64,000 nt of DNA from Deinococcus arcticus (GTDB lineage Bacteria; Deinococcota; Deinococci; Deinococcales; Deinococcaceae). Position numbers and translations under genes: made by a program. The notes beneath the pieces were generated by a model that made no database searches, was not told the DNA's origin, and saw nothing but the letters and a program-made list of their open reading frames with translations. The DNA lies in NCBI RefSeq assembly GCF_003028415.1, contig NZ_PYSV01000002.1, positions 1-64,000 on the forward strand, given 5' to 3'. This document shows, one piece after another, positions 55,585-64,000 of this stretch (the first letter of the stretch is position 1; every line of letters starts with the position of its first letter).

Positions 55585-55660
55585 AGTCTAGCAGCGTGGC
55601 CGCAGGGTCAGCTGTTCAGCGCCGCAGTGACACCTGAGCGGGTCCCGGCTGCCCTACCCT
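55585..55660. promoter_or_regulatory. divergent leaderless promoters, small membrane gene and nadB
   Basis: TAGACT on the minus strand (55585-55590), 6 nt from the ATG at 55578, and TACCCT on the plus strand (55655-55660), 8 nt from the nadB GTG at 55669. Confidence 0.5.
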
Positions 55661-55668
55661 GAACAGTC

Positions 55669-57207
55669 GTGAAAACGGTGGAAACCGAGCTCTTGGTGGT
55701 GGGCGGCGGCGTGGCCGGAGCCTACGCCGCCCTGACGGCGCGCAGCTACGGCGCGGACGTGCTGCTGGCCTGCAAGGGCGCGCTGAGCGGCGGCTCGACG
55801 CGCTGGGCCCAGGGCGGCATTGCCGCGCCCCTGGAGAGTGGCGACGAGGCCAGCCACGCCGCCGACACCCGGAAGGCCGGCCGGGGCCTGTGCGAACCCG
55901 AGACAGTGGGTGTCTTCGTGCGCGAGGCCCGCACCCAGGTGGAGATCCTGCGCGACCTGGGCGTGACCTTTTCCCCGCAGGTGACGCTGGAAGGCGGGCA
56001 CAGCCGCGCCCGGATTCGCCACACCGGCGACGCCACCGGGCACGCGGTCAGCCTCGCCCTGAGCGCCGCGCTGCGGGCGGGTCAGGGCCCCGCGTTACAG
56101 GTGCAGGAAGGGGCCTTTGTGCAGACCCTGCGCTGCTCGGGCGGGCGGGTGGTGGGCGCCGATCTGCTGACCCCGGCCGGGCCGCTGCGGGTGCGGGCCG
56201 GCGCGGTGCTGCTGGCCACCGGGGGCTTTGGGCGCCTGTTCGGCGTGACCACCGCGCCGCCCGAGGGCACAGGCGACGGCGTGGGGCTGGCCTGGGCGGC
56301 GGGCGCCTGCCTCCGTGACCTGGAATTCGTGCAGTTTCACCCCACCGCCGTGGTGCGCGGCGGGGAGGCGCAGCTGGTGACCGAGGCGGCGCGCGGCGAA
56401 GGCGGACAGCTGCTGAATGCCCGGGGCGAACGCTTTATGCCCCGCTACGACGAGGCGCTGGAACTGGCCCCGCGTGACGTGGTGGCGCGCGCCATTGCCG
56501 CCGAGATTGCGGCCACCGGCGGCGTGTGGCTGGACCTGCGCCACCTGGGCGAGGCGTTCGTGCAGGCCCGCTTTCCCACCGTGACCGAATCGCTGGGCCG
56601 CTGGGGCCTGAACCCAGGCACCGACCCCATTCCGGTCTGCCCGGCCGTGCATTACACAGTGGGCGGCGTGCAGACCGATGTGGACGGCCGCGCTGGGGTG
56701 CCGGGCCTGTACGCGGCGGGCGAGGTGGCCTCCAGTGGCCTGCACGGCGCCAACCGGCTGGCCAGCAACAGTCTGTCAGAGGGTCTGGTGTTCGGTGCGC
56801 GGGCCGCCCGCGCCGCCCTGGCCGAGTTGCGCACCCCGCACGGGGACGGCGAGGCGCCCCCCTTTACCGGAGTGGACCCCGCCTGCCTGCCCAGGCTGCG
56901 CGCCGTGATGGACCGGGCGGCGGGCCTGCGCCGAAATGCAGCGGACCTGGAAGCCGCGCTGGCGGACTGGACGTGGCCAGCAGCGCCCGGGGTCACCCGC
57001 GCCAGCCTGGAAGCCGGGCACCTCGCCACCCTGGGGGAATTGCTGCTGCGCGCGGCCCTGGCCCGCGAGGAATCACGCGGCGGGCACTGCCGCACCGACT
57101 TTCCTGCCGAGGCCACGCCACCCAGACACGCGGTCTGGGGGCACAGCAGCGCGGGCCAGCCGGTCCTGCGCGAGGTCCCCGTGGGGCCGGCTGTGGGGGC
57201 CCGGTGA
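55669..57207 (+). CDS. nadB: L-aspartate oxidase
   Basis: 512 residues from GTG. FAD motif VVGGGVAGAYAALTA, the substrate/FAD region STRWAQGGIAAP, FHPTAV, and the closing LHGANRLASNSLSEGLVFGA are all diagnostic of NadB in the succinate dehydrogenase flavoprotein family. It oxidises aspartate to iminoaspartate, the first step of de novo NAD synthesis. First gene of nadB-nadC-nadA. Confidence 0.94.
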   Translation: MKTVETELLVVGGGVAGAYAALTARSYGADVLLACKGALSGGSTRWAQGGIAAPLESGDEASHAADTRKAGRGLCEPETVGVFVREARTQVEILRDLGVTFSPQVTLEGGHSRARIRHTGDATGHAVSLALSAALRAGQGPALQVQEGAFVQTLRCSGGRVVGADLLTPAGPLRVRAGAVLLATGGFGRLFGVTTAPPEGTGDGVGLAWAAGACLRDLEFVQFHPTAVVRGGEAQLVTEAARGEGGQLLNARGERFMPRYDEALELAPRDVVARAIAAEIAATGGVWLDLRHLGEAFVQARFPTVTESLGRWGLNPGTDPIPVCPAVHYTVGGVQTDVDGRAGVPGLYAAGEVASSGLHGANRLASNSLSEGLVFGARAARAALAELRTPHGDGEAPPFTGVDPACLPRLRAVMDRAAGLRRNAADLEAALADWTWPAAPGVTRASLEAGHLATLGELLLRAALAREESRGGHCRTDFPAEATPPRHAVWGHSSAGQPVLREVPVGPAVGAR

Positions 57208-57260
57208 ACGGCGCGCAGGTGTGCCCGCCCGCTTCCGGCGAATGCGCTAGGGTTCTGCCC

Positions 57261-57313
57261 GTGCGTTCTCTCCTTCCTTCTTCCCCGCTGCCTTTTCCTG
57301 CTCCGGGCCGGTC

Positions 57314-57320
<7 letters not shown>
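57261..57320 (+). CDS. possible leaderless 19-codon leader ORF of nadC
   Basis: TAGGGT (57248-57253) lies 7 nt before GTG 57261. The frame reads VRSLLPSSPLPFPAPGRSC and stops at 57318-57320, overlapping the nadC start by 7 nt. nadC itself has no Shine-Dalgarno, so coupling through this mini-ORF, or simply an internal nadC promoter, is plausible. Confidence 0.35.
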
Positions 57321-58152
<832 letters not shown>

Positions 58153-58156
<4 letters not shown>

Positions 58157-59157
58157 AGAGCCCCAACGAACCCACCCTGGTGGTGCCGCGCCCCCAGGTG
58201 CCGCACCGCGACCTGCTGCAGCTGCAGGTTCTCCCTGACGAAGCCCAGTTGCGCGCCGACATTGAGCGCCTGCGCCGCGAGAAGAACGCGGTCATCCTGG
58301 CCCACAACTACCAGCGCCCGGAAGTGCAGCAAATGGCCGACTTCGTGGGCGACTCGCTGGGCCTGTCGCGCCAGGCCGCGAAGACCGACGCCGAGGTGAT
58401 TGTGTTTGCAGGCGTGCACTTCATGGCCGAAACCGCCGCGATCCTGAACCCGGAAAAAACGGTGCTGCTGCCGGACCTGCGCGCGGGCTGCTCGCTGGCT
58501 GACACGCTGACCGCCCAGGGCATCCGCGACTGGAAGGCGGGGAATCCTGGCGGGCTGGTCGTCACCTACGTGAACACCACCGCCGACGTGAAGGCGGAAA
58601 GCGACTACTGTGTGACCAGCGGCAACGCCGTGCAGGTGGTGCAGAGCCTGCCGCAAGGCATGCCCGTGCTGTTTGCCCCGGACCGTTACCTGGCCGCCCA
58701 CGTGATCCGCGAAACAGGCCGCCAGATGGACGTGTGGGACGGCGCCTGCCACGTGCACGAGGCCATCCGCCCCGAAGACGTGCAGGGCCAGCAGGCGGCC
58801 TACCCGGACGCCGAACTGCTGATTCACCCGGAATGCGGCTGCTCCAGCAAGATTCTGGGGACCATTCCTGAACTGCAGCTGTACTCCACCGAGGGCATGA
58901 TTGGCCGCGCCAAAACCAGCCCCGCGCAGGCATTCATTGTGGTCACCGAAACCGGGATGGTCACGCGCCTGGAAAAGGACGTGCCGGGCAAGACCTTTAT
59001 TCCGGTCAGCCGCACCGCCTGCTGCGAATACATGAAGATGATCACGCTGGAGAACATCCGCGACAGCCTTGTGAACCTGCAGCCGCGCGTCACCGTGCCC
59101 GAGGAGATTCGCGTCCGGGCCCTGAAGCCCATTGAACGCATGTTGGCGATTGGATAG
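58153..59157 (+). CDS. nadA: quinolinate synthase
   Basis: 334 residues. NadA has a [4Fe-4S] cluster held by three cysteines; the candidates are C113 (RAGCSLAD), the HPECGC pair (C227/C229) and C289/C290 (RTACCEYMK). VILAHNYQRPEVQ and FVGDSLGLSRQA are the usual N-terminal blocks. It condenses iminoaspartate from NadB with dihydroxyacetone phosphate to quinolinate, the substrate of NadC. Translationally coupled to nadC. Confidence 0.95.
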
Positions 59158-59218
59158 AGGACAGAGCAGCAGGCTCTGACCAGTGGAGGCCTTCCGGTGC
59201 GCAGAGTCATCGCGAACC

Positions 59219-59740
59219 GTGACCTTTGATGACTGGACGCTTTACCTCGTCTTTGCTGGCTATTTTTTGGGGGCGATTCTGTGGTTTCTCAACCGTTGGG
59301 TTGGAGGCGCGCTGCTGGCCGCCGGAGCACTGGGCACTTTGCTGAGCCCAACGCTCTTGGAAGACGTTGGGGTCTACCTGTCCAAGCTGTTCGTTGCCCT
59401 TGTTTGTGGGGCGGCCCTGGGCTTCTGGTGGTTCGGCAGACGCCAGCGCCCAGATTCGAATCCTGCCCCCGCGCCTGAGCCGCCGATCACCGAGGCGCAA
59501 CGAGAGGCCAAAAACGCGCAAATACGCCTGATGATTGGCGGCCTTTTCTGGTCAGGGGCACTGTCCTTCAGTCTAGAGATAGGCAGGAACGCGAATCCAC
59601 TGATGGCCGTCCTCTTTGCTCTGTTCTTTTTCAGCCTGGGGGGCATCTTCCTGCCAGGTGCCCTCTCTGTTCGTGTGGCTCTTGCCGCCGTTCTCGCCGG
59701 TCTGGCAGCTCTGGTCGGGCTCGCCCTGGGCCCGGTTTAA
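59219..59740 (+). CDS. membrane hypothetical protein of atypical composition
   Basis: 173 residues from GTG 59219 (an in-frame GTG at 59183 is the alternative). About five TM segments in two groups (LYLVFAGYFLGAILWFL, VGGALLAAGALGTLLSP, LFVALVCGAALGFWWFG, then after a polar linker LFALFFFSLGGIFLPGAL and the C-terminal segment). G+C and third-position bias are visibly lower than in neighbours, and no family is recognised. A short SD-led frame (59197-59229) overlaps the start. The TAA stop is also the 3-bp flank of a family 1 element. Confidence 0.65.
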   Translation: MTFDDWTLYLVFAGYFLGAILWFLNRWVGGALLAAGALGTLLSPTLLEDVGVYLSKLFVALVCGAALGFWWFGRRQRPDSNPAPAPEPPITEAQREAKNAQIRLMIGGLFWSGALSFSLEIGRNANPLMAVLFALFFFSLGGIFLPGALSVRVALAAVLAGLAALVGLALGPV

Positions 59741-59896
59741 TACGGCTTCCGAAAAATTCCGGAACACATTACGGAATTTTTTCGACCGGAGGGACTCGAA
59801 GAGCTGCGGAGCAGAGAAGGAACAAATGCGGATTTCCGGGAATTGGAGGAACATCCGGCTCTTCTCCGGATGTTACGGAAATGGACGGAATCCGTA
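59741..59896 (-). mobile_element. small TNA-flanked element, family 1 (156 bp), reverse orientation
   Basis: Begins TACGGCTTCCGAAAAATTCC and ends GGACGGAATCCGTA, flanked by TAA at 59738-59740 (the stop codon of the upstream gene) and 59897-59899. Contains the conserved hairpin near its left end. Confidence 0.8.
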
Positions 59897-59939
59897 TAAG
59901 TGGATTTCCTGGTTGCGCCACCGGAGTGAACCCGAAGGA

Positions 59940-59972
59940 AGCGGGCGGGAGGCTTTCGCCCCCGCCCGCTCC
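59940..59972 (-). terminator. terminator of icd
   Basis: On the minus strand AGCGGGCGGG and CCCGCCCGCT form a strong stem followed by TCCTT, 20 bp after the stop. Confidence 0.65.
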
Positions 59973-59990
59973 GCACTGGCCTTCTTTGGC

Positions 59991-61247
<1,257 letters not shown>

Positions 61248-61516
61248 GTCGGCCCTACTGTACTCCACCCGGTGAAAATCAGCCTTGGTGTGGCTGTTAC
61301 CCGAACGGTTTAGACGCGGTTCAAGAACAGATGGGCCGCGGGGGAAACCGCAGGCCTTTCCGGCTAAGTCGTTCGCTGTTGAGCCCCCGGCACATGAAGA
61401 AAACGCCCTGGGAAGCCTGCATCTTGGCTGAAGGGCGGCTCACCTGCAGGGGGCGGCGGCGCGGCACGCTGGGAGCACCCATACCGGGAATTCAGCCCTC
61501 AGGAGGACCTGACCCT

Positions 61517-61750
61517 ATGACTGACAAAAGCACTCCTGGGAACATGCTGGACGCCGCCAAGGCCAAAGTGAACGAAGCCGCCGACCGCGCACGCGAAACG
61601 GGACACAACGTGGCCCACGCTGTCACAGGCGACGTCCACCACAAGGCCGAGGCCCTGGAGGACCGCGCGAAGGCCGAGGTTCACAACAACCAGGCCCACG
61701 CCGAATACAGCGAAGGCAAGCGCGAAGCCACCGACGGCGACGGCCGCTAA
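61517..61750 (+). CDS. small hydrophilic stress-type protein
   Basis: 77 residues, MTDKSTPGNMLDAAKAKVNE and onward: no hydrophobic core, repeated alanine/lysine/glutamate and histidine content, with imperfect 11-residue periods (AKAKVNEAADRARETGHNVAHAV). This resembles LEA-like or CsbD-like desiccation/stress proteins but cannot be assigned. AGGAGG is 11 nt before the ATG. It ends in a good terminator. Confidence 0.7.
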   Translation: MTDKSTPGNMLDAAKAKVNEAADRARETGHNVAHAVTGDVHHKAEALEDRAKAEVHNNQAHAEYSEGKREATDGDGR

Positions 61751-61768
61751 CGCCTGACCCTGCCCTGA

Positions 61769-61798
61769 GCCAGCGCCCCTTGCGGCGCTGGTTTCTTC
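61769..61798 (+). terminator. Rho-independent terminator
   Basis: GCCAGCGCC and GGCGCTGGT form a stem with a CCTTGC loop followed by TTCTT. Confidence 0.75.
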
Positions 61799-61834
61799 AT
61801 GCCTGCGCGCGCCCGGCCCGGTACACTGCCGGGC

Positions 61835-61969
61835 ATGACCCGACTCAGGGGAGGCCCCACGCGCCGGAAAGAATGCCGCCCCAGTATTGCCACCATCCCC
61901 ATTCACACCGCGTTTGTGCTGGGCCAGCACTCGCGCACGAAGGTCACTGAAAGGGCGGTCAAGGGATGA
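61835..61969 (+). CDS. leaderless 44-codon ORF, doubtful
   Basis: TACACT (61822-61827) is exactly 7 nt before an ATG that opens MTRLRGGPTRRKECRPSIAT and stops at TGA 61967-61969, which is also the left flank of the element at 61970. The promoter looks real; the peptide does not resemble a Nudix N terminus. It could be the original 5' end of the Nudix gene cut off by the insertion, or a leader. Confidence 0.3.
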   Translation: MTRLRGGPTRRKECRPSIATIPIHTAFVLGQHSRTKVTERAVKG

Positions 61970-62094
61970 TGCGGGGCTCCTCTGACTCCAAAGCAGATTG
62001 GCAGCAGCGCAGATACGCTTTTCCATCGCTGGAGTCCCGTTTTTGCTTATGTTCGCTCGGCTCACGTTCGCCTTCGGCTCACCTGAGTTCCGTA
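61970..62094 (+). mobile_element. small TNA-flanked element, family 3 (125 bp)
   Basis: Begins TGCGGGGCTCC after TGA (61967-61969) and ends GAGTTCCGTA before TGA (62095-62097). Shares TTCCATCGCTG and CTCACCTGAGTTCCGT with the element at 14222. Its last A plus the following TG form the start codon of the Nudix gene. Confidence 0.6.
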
Positions 62095-62651
62095 TGAGGT
62101 GGGGCCGCAAGACCCAGCGCTTTTACGTGAACGCGCGGGCGATTATTGAGCGAGAGCATGCTGGGACGCGCGAGGTTCTGCTGCAACAGCGCGCCAAACC
62201 TGGTGAGCCCCGGACCATGGAACTGCCAGGCGGCCAGCTGGACCTGTTCGAGGGCATCACCCAGGCCCTGGCCCGCGAGGTGCGGGAAGAAACCGGCCTG
62301 ACCGTGACCGCCTTTCTGGATGATCTGAACCGCACCCATACCGTCACCCCGGGCGCCGAGGTGGAATGCCTGACGCCCGCCTTCGTGTACCAGACGCTGC
62401 GCGGCCCGGTGGACAGTGTGGGTTTCTTTTTCCGGGTGCAGGCGACCGGTGAACTGATCCGCCAGGGCGACCACGCGCAGGGGCACGTGTGGTTGCCATT
62501 CCCGCAGGTGCGCCGGCAGCTTGATCATGACCCGGCGCACTTCAACTGGCTGACCCAGGCGGCCCTGCGGCACCTGTTCGCGCACGCCTGGCGCGAACAG
62601 GCCACCCGGCACACCTGCCCAGACACCAGCGACACGAACATGGCAGGATGA
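62094..62651 (+). CDS. Nudix hydrolase
   Basis: 185 residues from ATG 62094 (MRWGRKTQRFYVNARAIIER). The Nudix box GGQLDLFEGITQALAREVREETGL matches GX5EX7REUXEEXGU fully, so it should hydrolyse a nucleoside-diphosphate-linked substrate. The start codon lies on the junction of a small mobile element, and no Shine-Dalgarno is visible, so the N terminus and promoter may have been rebuilt by the insertion. The frame remains open into the element upstream. Stop overlaps the next gene by 4 bp. Confidence 0.85.
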   Translation: MRWGRKTQRFYVNARAIIEREHAGTREVLLQQRAKPGEPRTMELPGGQLDLFEGITQALAREVREETGLTVTAFLDDLNRTHTVTPGAEVECLTPAFVYQTLRGPVDSVGFFFRVQATGELIRQGDHAQGHVWLPFPQVRRQLDHDPAHFNWLTQAALRHLFAHAWREQATRHTCPDTSDTNMAG

Positions 62652-63013
62652 GCGCCATGAAACATCTGCTCCTGGCGGCCGGTCTGCTGCTGAGTGCGTG
62701 CACCACCACCCAGCCACCCTTTGTGCCTGCCGTGCTGGGCGTCGAACTGCCCGCCAGCATCGGCGCCACAGCGTCTCTGCCGGTGACGGTCACCGTGGAC
62801 CTCGCCTGTGGCCGCTTCGACGGCTACACCACCGAGCGCACCCGCAACCAGCTGTCCATACAGGTGCGGGGCACGCAGCCAGAGGGCGCCGTGTGCGTGG
62901 CTGCGGTCCGGCCTCACACGTTCACGTTCACGGATTCGGGGGCCTTGCCGCGCACCGGTCCCTTTCAGGTGCTCGTTGGTGGCCGGGTCTGGGGCACTGT
63001 CGAGGTGCAGTGA
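62648..63013 (+). CDS. small lipoprotein
   Basis: 121 residues, MSAMKHLLLAAGLLLSACTT: signal peptide with lipobox LSAC, then a small beta-rich domain (SLPVTVTVDLACGRFDGYTTERT...) with two further cysteines that may form a disulphide. No family recognised. Overlaps the Nudix stop (ATGA) and the next gene (GTGA). Confidence 0.75.
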   Translation: MSAMKHLLLAAGLLLSACTTTQPPFVPAVLGVELPASIGATASLPVTVTVDLACGRFDGYTTERTRNQLSIQVRGTQPEGAVCVAAVRPHTFTFTDSGALPRTGPFQVLVGGRVWGTVEVQ

Positions 63014-63210
63014 GCGGCGGCCCCTTGATCTTCCCGGTGCCCTCTTGCACCCTGAATTGCCAGTGGGCTGGGGTGGCGCCGTGCCACCGCACGGCGGGCG
63101 CACTGGCCGCGTTTGCGGCCTGGGCAGTGTTGCAGCGCAGCAGGAATGGGCGCGCGGTGGACGTGCAGGCGCTGCAGGCCGGGAGGCGGGCGCGCGAGGA
63201 AAACCTTTGA
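63010..63210 (+). CDS. small hypothetical protein (66 aa)
   Basis: GTG start overlapping the lipoprotein stop; reads MSGGPLIFPVPSCTLNCQWA and continues through an alanine-rich helix (AGALAAFAAWAVLQRSRNG) to a basic end. Its TGA overlaps the TTG start of the phosphatase gene. The chain of 4-bp overlaps suggests real translation. No family recognised. Confidence 0.55.
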   Translation: MSGGPLIFPVPSCTLNCQWAGVAPCHRTAGALAAFAAWAVLQRSRNGRAVDVQALQAGRRAREENL

Positions 63211-63885
63211 CTGCCCTGCCCCCCGGCACCCTCTTGCTGGTTCGCCACGCGAAGGCAGCCGGACAGGCCCCAGCGGCGCCGCTGACCCCGGCCGGGCAGG
63301 CCGCCGCGCAGCAGCTGGCCGGGCGCCTCATGGCCCTGGGGGTCACGCGGATCGTCAGCAGTCCGTGGGAGCGGGCGGTGGACACCGCGCAGCCGCTGGC
63401 TGACGGCCTGGGCCTGCCTGTTCACACCGACCCGCGCCTGACTGAGCGGGTGCTCACCGGCCATCCGGTGAGCTGGTGGAGGGGCGCCCTGCGCCTGAGA
63501 CGGATTGCCGTCCATTTCCGCAACATCCGGGAAAAAGAGGGATGTTTCTCCAATTCCCGGCAATCCGTTTCTGTTCCTGCTCCCTCCGGTCGGAACAATG
63601 CCGTCACATGTGACAGCATTGTTCGGAAATCGTATGAGCTTCCATCTCCCGACCCTGCGCTTTCCGGGCGGCGAGTCTGGTCATCAGGCACAGGCCCGGA
63701 TTCAGGCCGCCCTACAGGATGCCCGCGACCCGGCAGGCGTGAGCGTGGTCGTCACCCACGGCAATCTCCTGACCCTGGGGCTGAACCTGCGTTTTGCGGA
63801 CTGGGCAGCCCTGCGCAACCCGGATGTCTGGCTCTGGGTGCCCGGCACCCGGCCCCGGCGCCTGGACCCAGAGCCGCTACCCTGA
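63207..63885 (+). pseudogene. histidine phosphatase (phosphoglycerate mutase family) disrupted by element insertion
   Basis: Starts TTG 63207 with GAGG upstream. The N-terminal part has the catalytic RHA motif (LLLVRHAKAAG) and SSPWERAVDTAQPLADGL; the C-terminal part, in another frame, has VSVVVTHGNLLTLGLNLRF with the second catalytic histidine. Between them a 136-bp family 1 element plus a 3-bp duplication shifts the frame. Deleting 63499-63637 rejoins CTG-AGC-TTC and gives one continuous frame to 63885. As it stands no full enzyme can be made. Confidence 0.82.
63499..63634 (+). mobile_element. small TNA-flanked element, family 1 (136 bp), inside a gene
   Basis: Begins GACGGATTGCCGTCC and ends TTCGGAAATCGTA, flanked by TGA at 63496-63498 and 63635-63637. 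Hairpin GGAACAATGCCGTCA/TGACAGCATTGTTC. Shortest copy in the window; it lacks the central segment present in longer copies. Confidence 0.85.
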
Positions 63886-63889
63886 GGGC

Positions 63890-64000
63890 ATGACCACCTT
63901 TCCCCAGCTGGCCACCACCCTGAAAGCGGACCGGGCCTTTCAGATCCTTACCGGGCCGCCGGCGCCGTTCACGCCGCAGCTGGCCGCGTTGGCTGACATG
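63890..64000 (+). CDS. hypothetical protein, truncated by window end
   Basis: ATG 63890, 4 bp after the phosphatase stop, opens MTTFPQLATTLKADRAFQIL and stays open for 37 codons to the edge. Too little is visible to name a family. Confidence 0.5.
   Translation, partial: MTTFPQLATTLKADRAFQILTGPPAPFTPQLAALADM

Noticed and set aside
59440..59470. tRNA-like T-arm word (GATTCGAATCC)
   Set aside because: Lies inside the coding frame of the membrane protein; no acceptor, anticodon or D-arm pairing was found around it.

Overview
This is a high-GC chromosomal segment that looks like Deinococcus. The protein set fits that genus (long bifunctional Rel, RecG with an N-terminal extension, LysW/LysX-type aminoadipate lysine synthesis, two periplasmic OmpH/Skp chaperones, FtsEX-EnvC). 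So does the promoter style: many genes have a TANNNT -10 hexamer only 5-9 nt before an ATG or GTG and no Shine-Dalgarno, i.e. leaderless mRNAs. No plasmid, phage or CRISPR signature was seen, nor any tRNA or rRNA gene. The first 66 bases hold no recognisable gene, and the last gene runs off the right edge.

Layout. 0-14 kb: a DUF2383 protein, an FAD dehydrogenase, rel, secreted and DUF1152 proteins, an acyl-CoA dehydrogenase with an acyl-CoA carboxylase beta subunit behind a TetR-like palindrome, and a P450. 14-21 kb: tandem small mobile repeats, an orphan CoA-transferase B subunit, a NAD salvage group (NMN adenylyltransferase with a decayed Nudix half, MFS carrier, nadE), a Ctp protease, and a 520-bp imperfect palindrome. 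21-30 kb: ftsE-ftsX-envC, rpsP, khpA-rimM-trmD, a LON-domain protein and recG. 30-34 kb: an FbpABC ferric iron importer. 34-45 kb: a candidate small RNA with a CRP-like site, SDR, gamma carbonic anhydrase, YjgN-M48 pair, flavin reductase-pseudouridine synthase pair, MFS, stress PNPOx protein, two OmpH proteins and a CBS protein. 45-49 kb: a lysine (aminoadipate) operon lysT-ridA-lysU, zinc-ribbon protein, lysW, lysX. 49-55 kb: lipase, erythromycin-esterase-like protein, radical SAM protein, and a Panacea-domain antitoxin with a two-TM partner. 55-64 kb: nadB, nadC, nadA, icd, a small hydrophilic protein, Nudix, lipoprotein, and a histidine phosphatase gene broken by a small mobile element.

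The most striking content is non-coding. A family of 136-179 bp elements (at least seven clear copies, plus a shorter related family) ends in TACGG-like inverted termini and is flanked by 3-bp direct repeats of the form TNA. One copy is nested in another, two arrangements are tandem, two sit exactly on stop codons, one supplies a likely start codon, and one disrupts a phosphatase gene whose frame is exactly restored by in-silico excision. A second, unrelated family starts on the TAA stop codon of its host gene and folds into a hairpin with compensatory base changes between copies.

Functional themes: NAD is covered from both ends (nadB/C/A de novo, NMN adenylyltransferase and nadE for completion, and an MFS carrier that may import niacin). 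The lysine operon pairs a LysW that has lost all zinc-binding cysteines with an adjacent separate two-ribbon zinc protein. Start codons were reassigned in many genes from -10 position or Shine-Dalgarno; these are inferences from sequence only.
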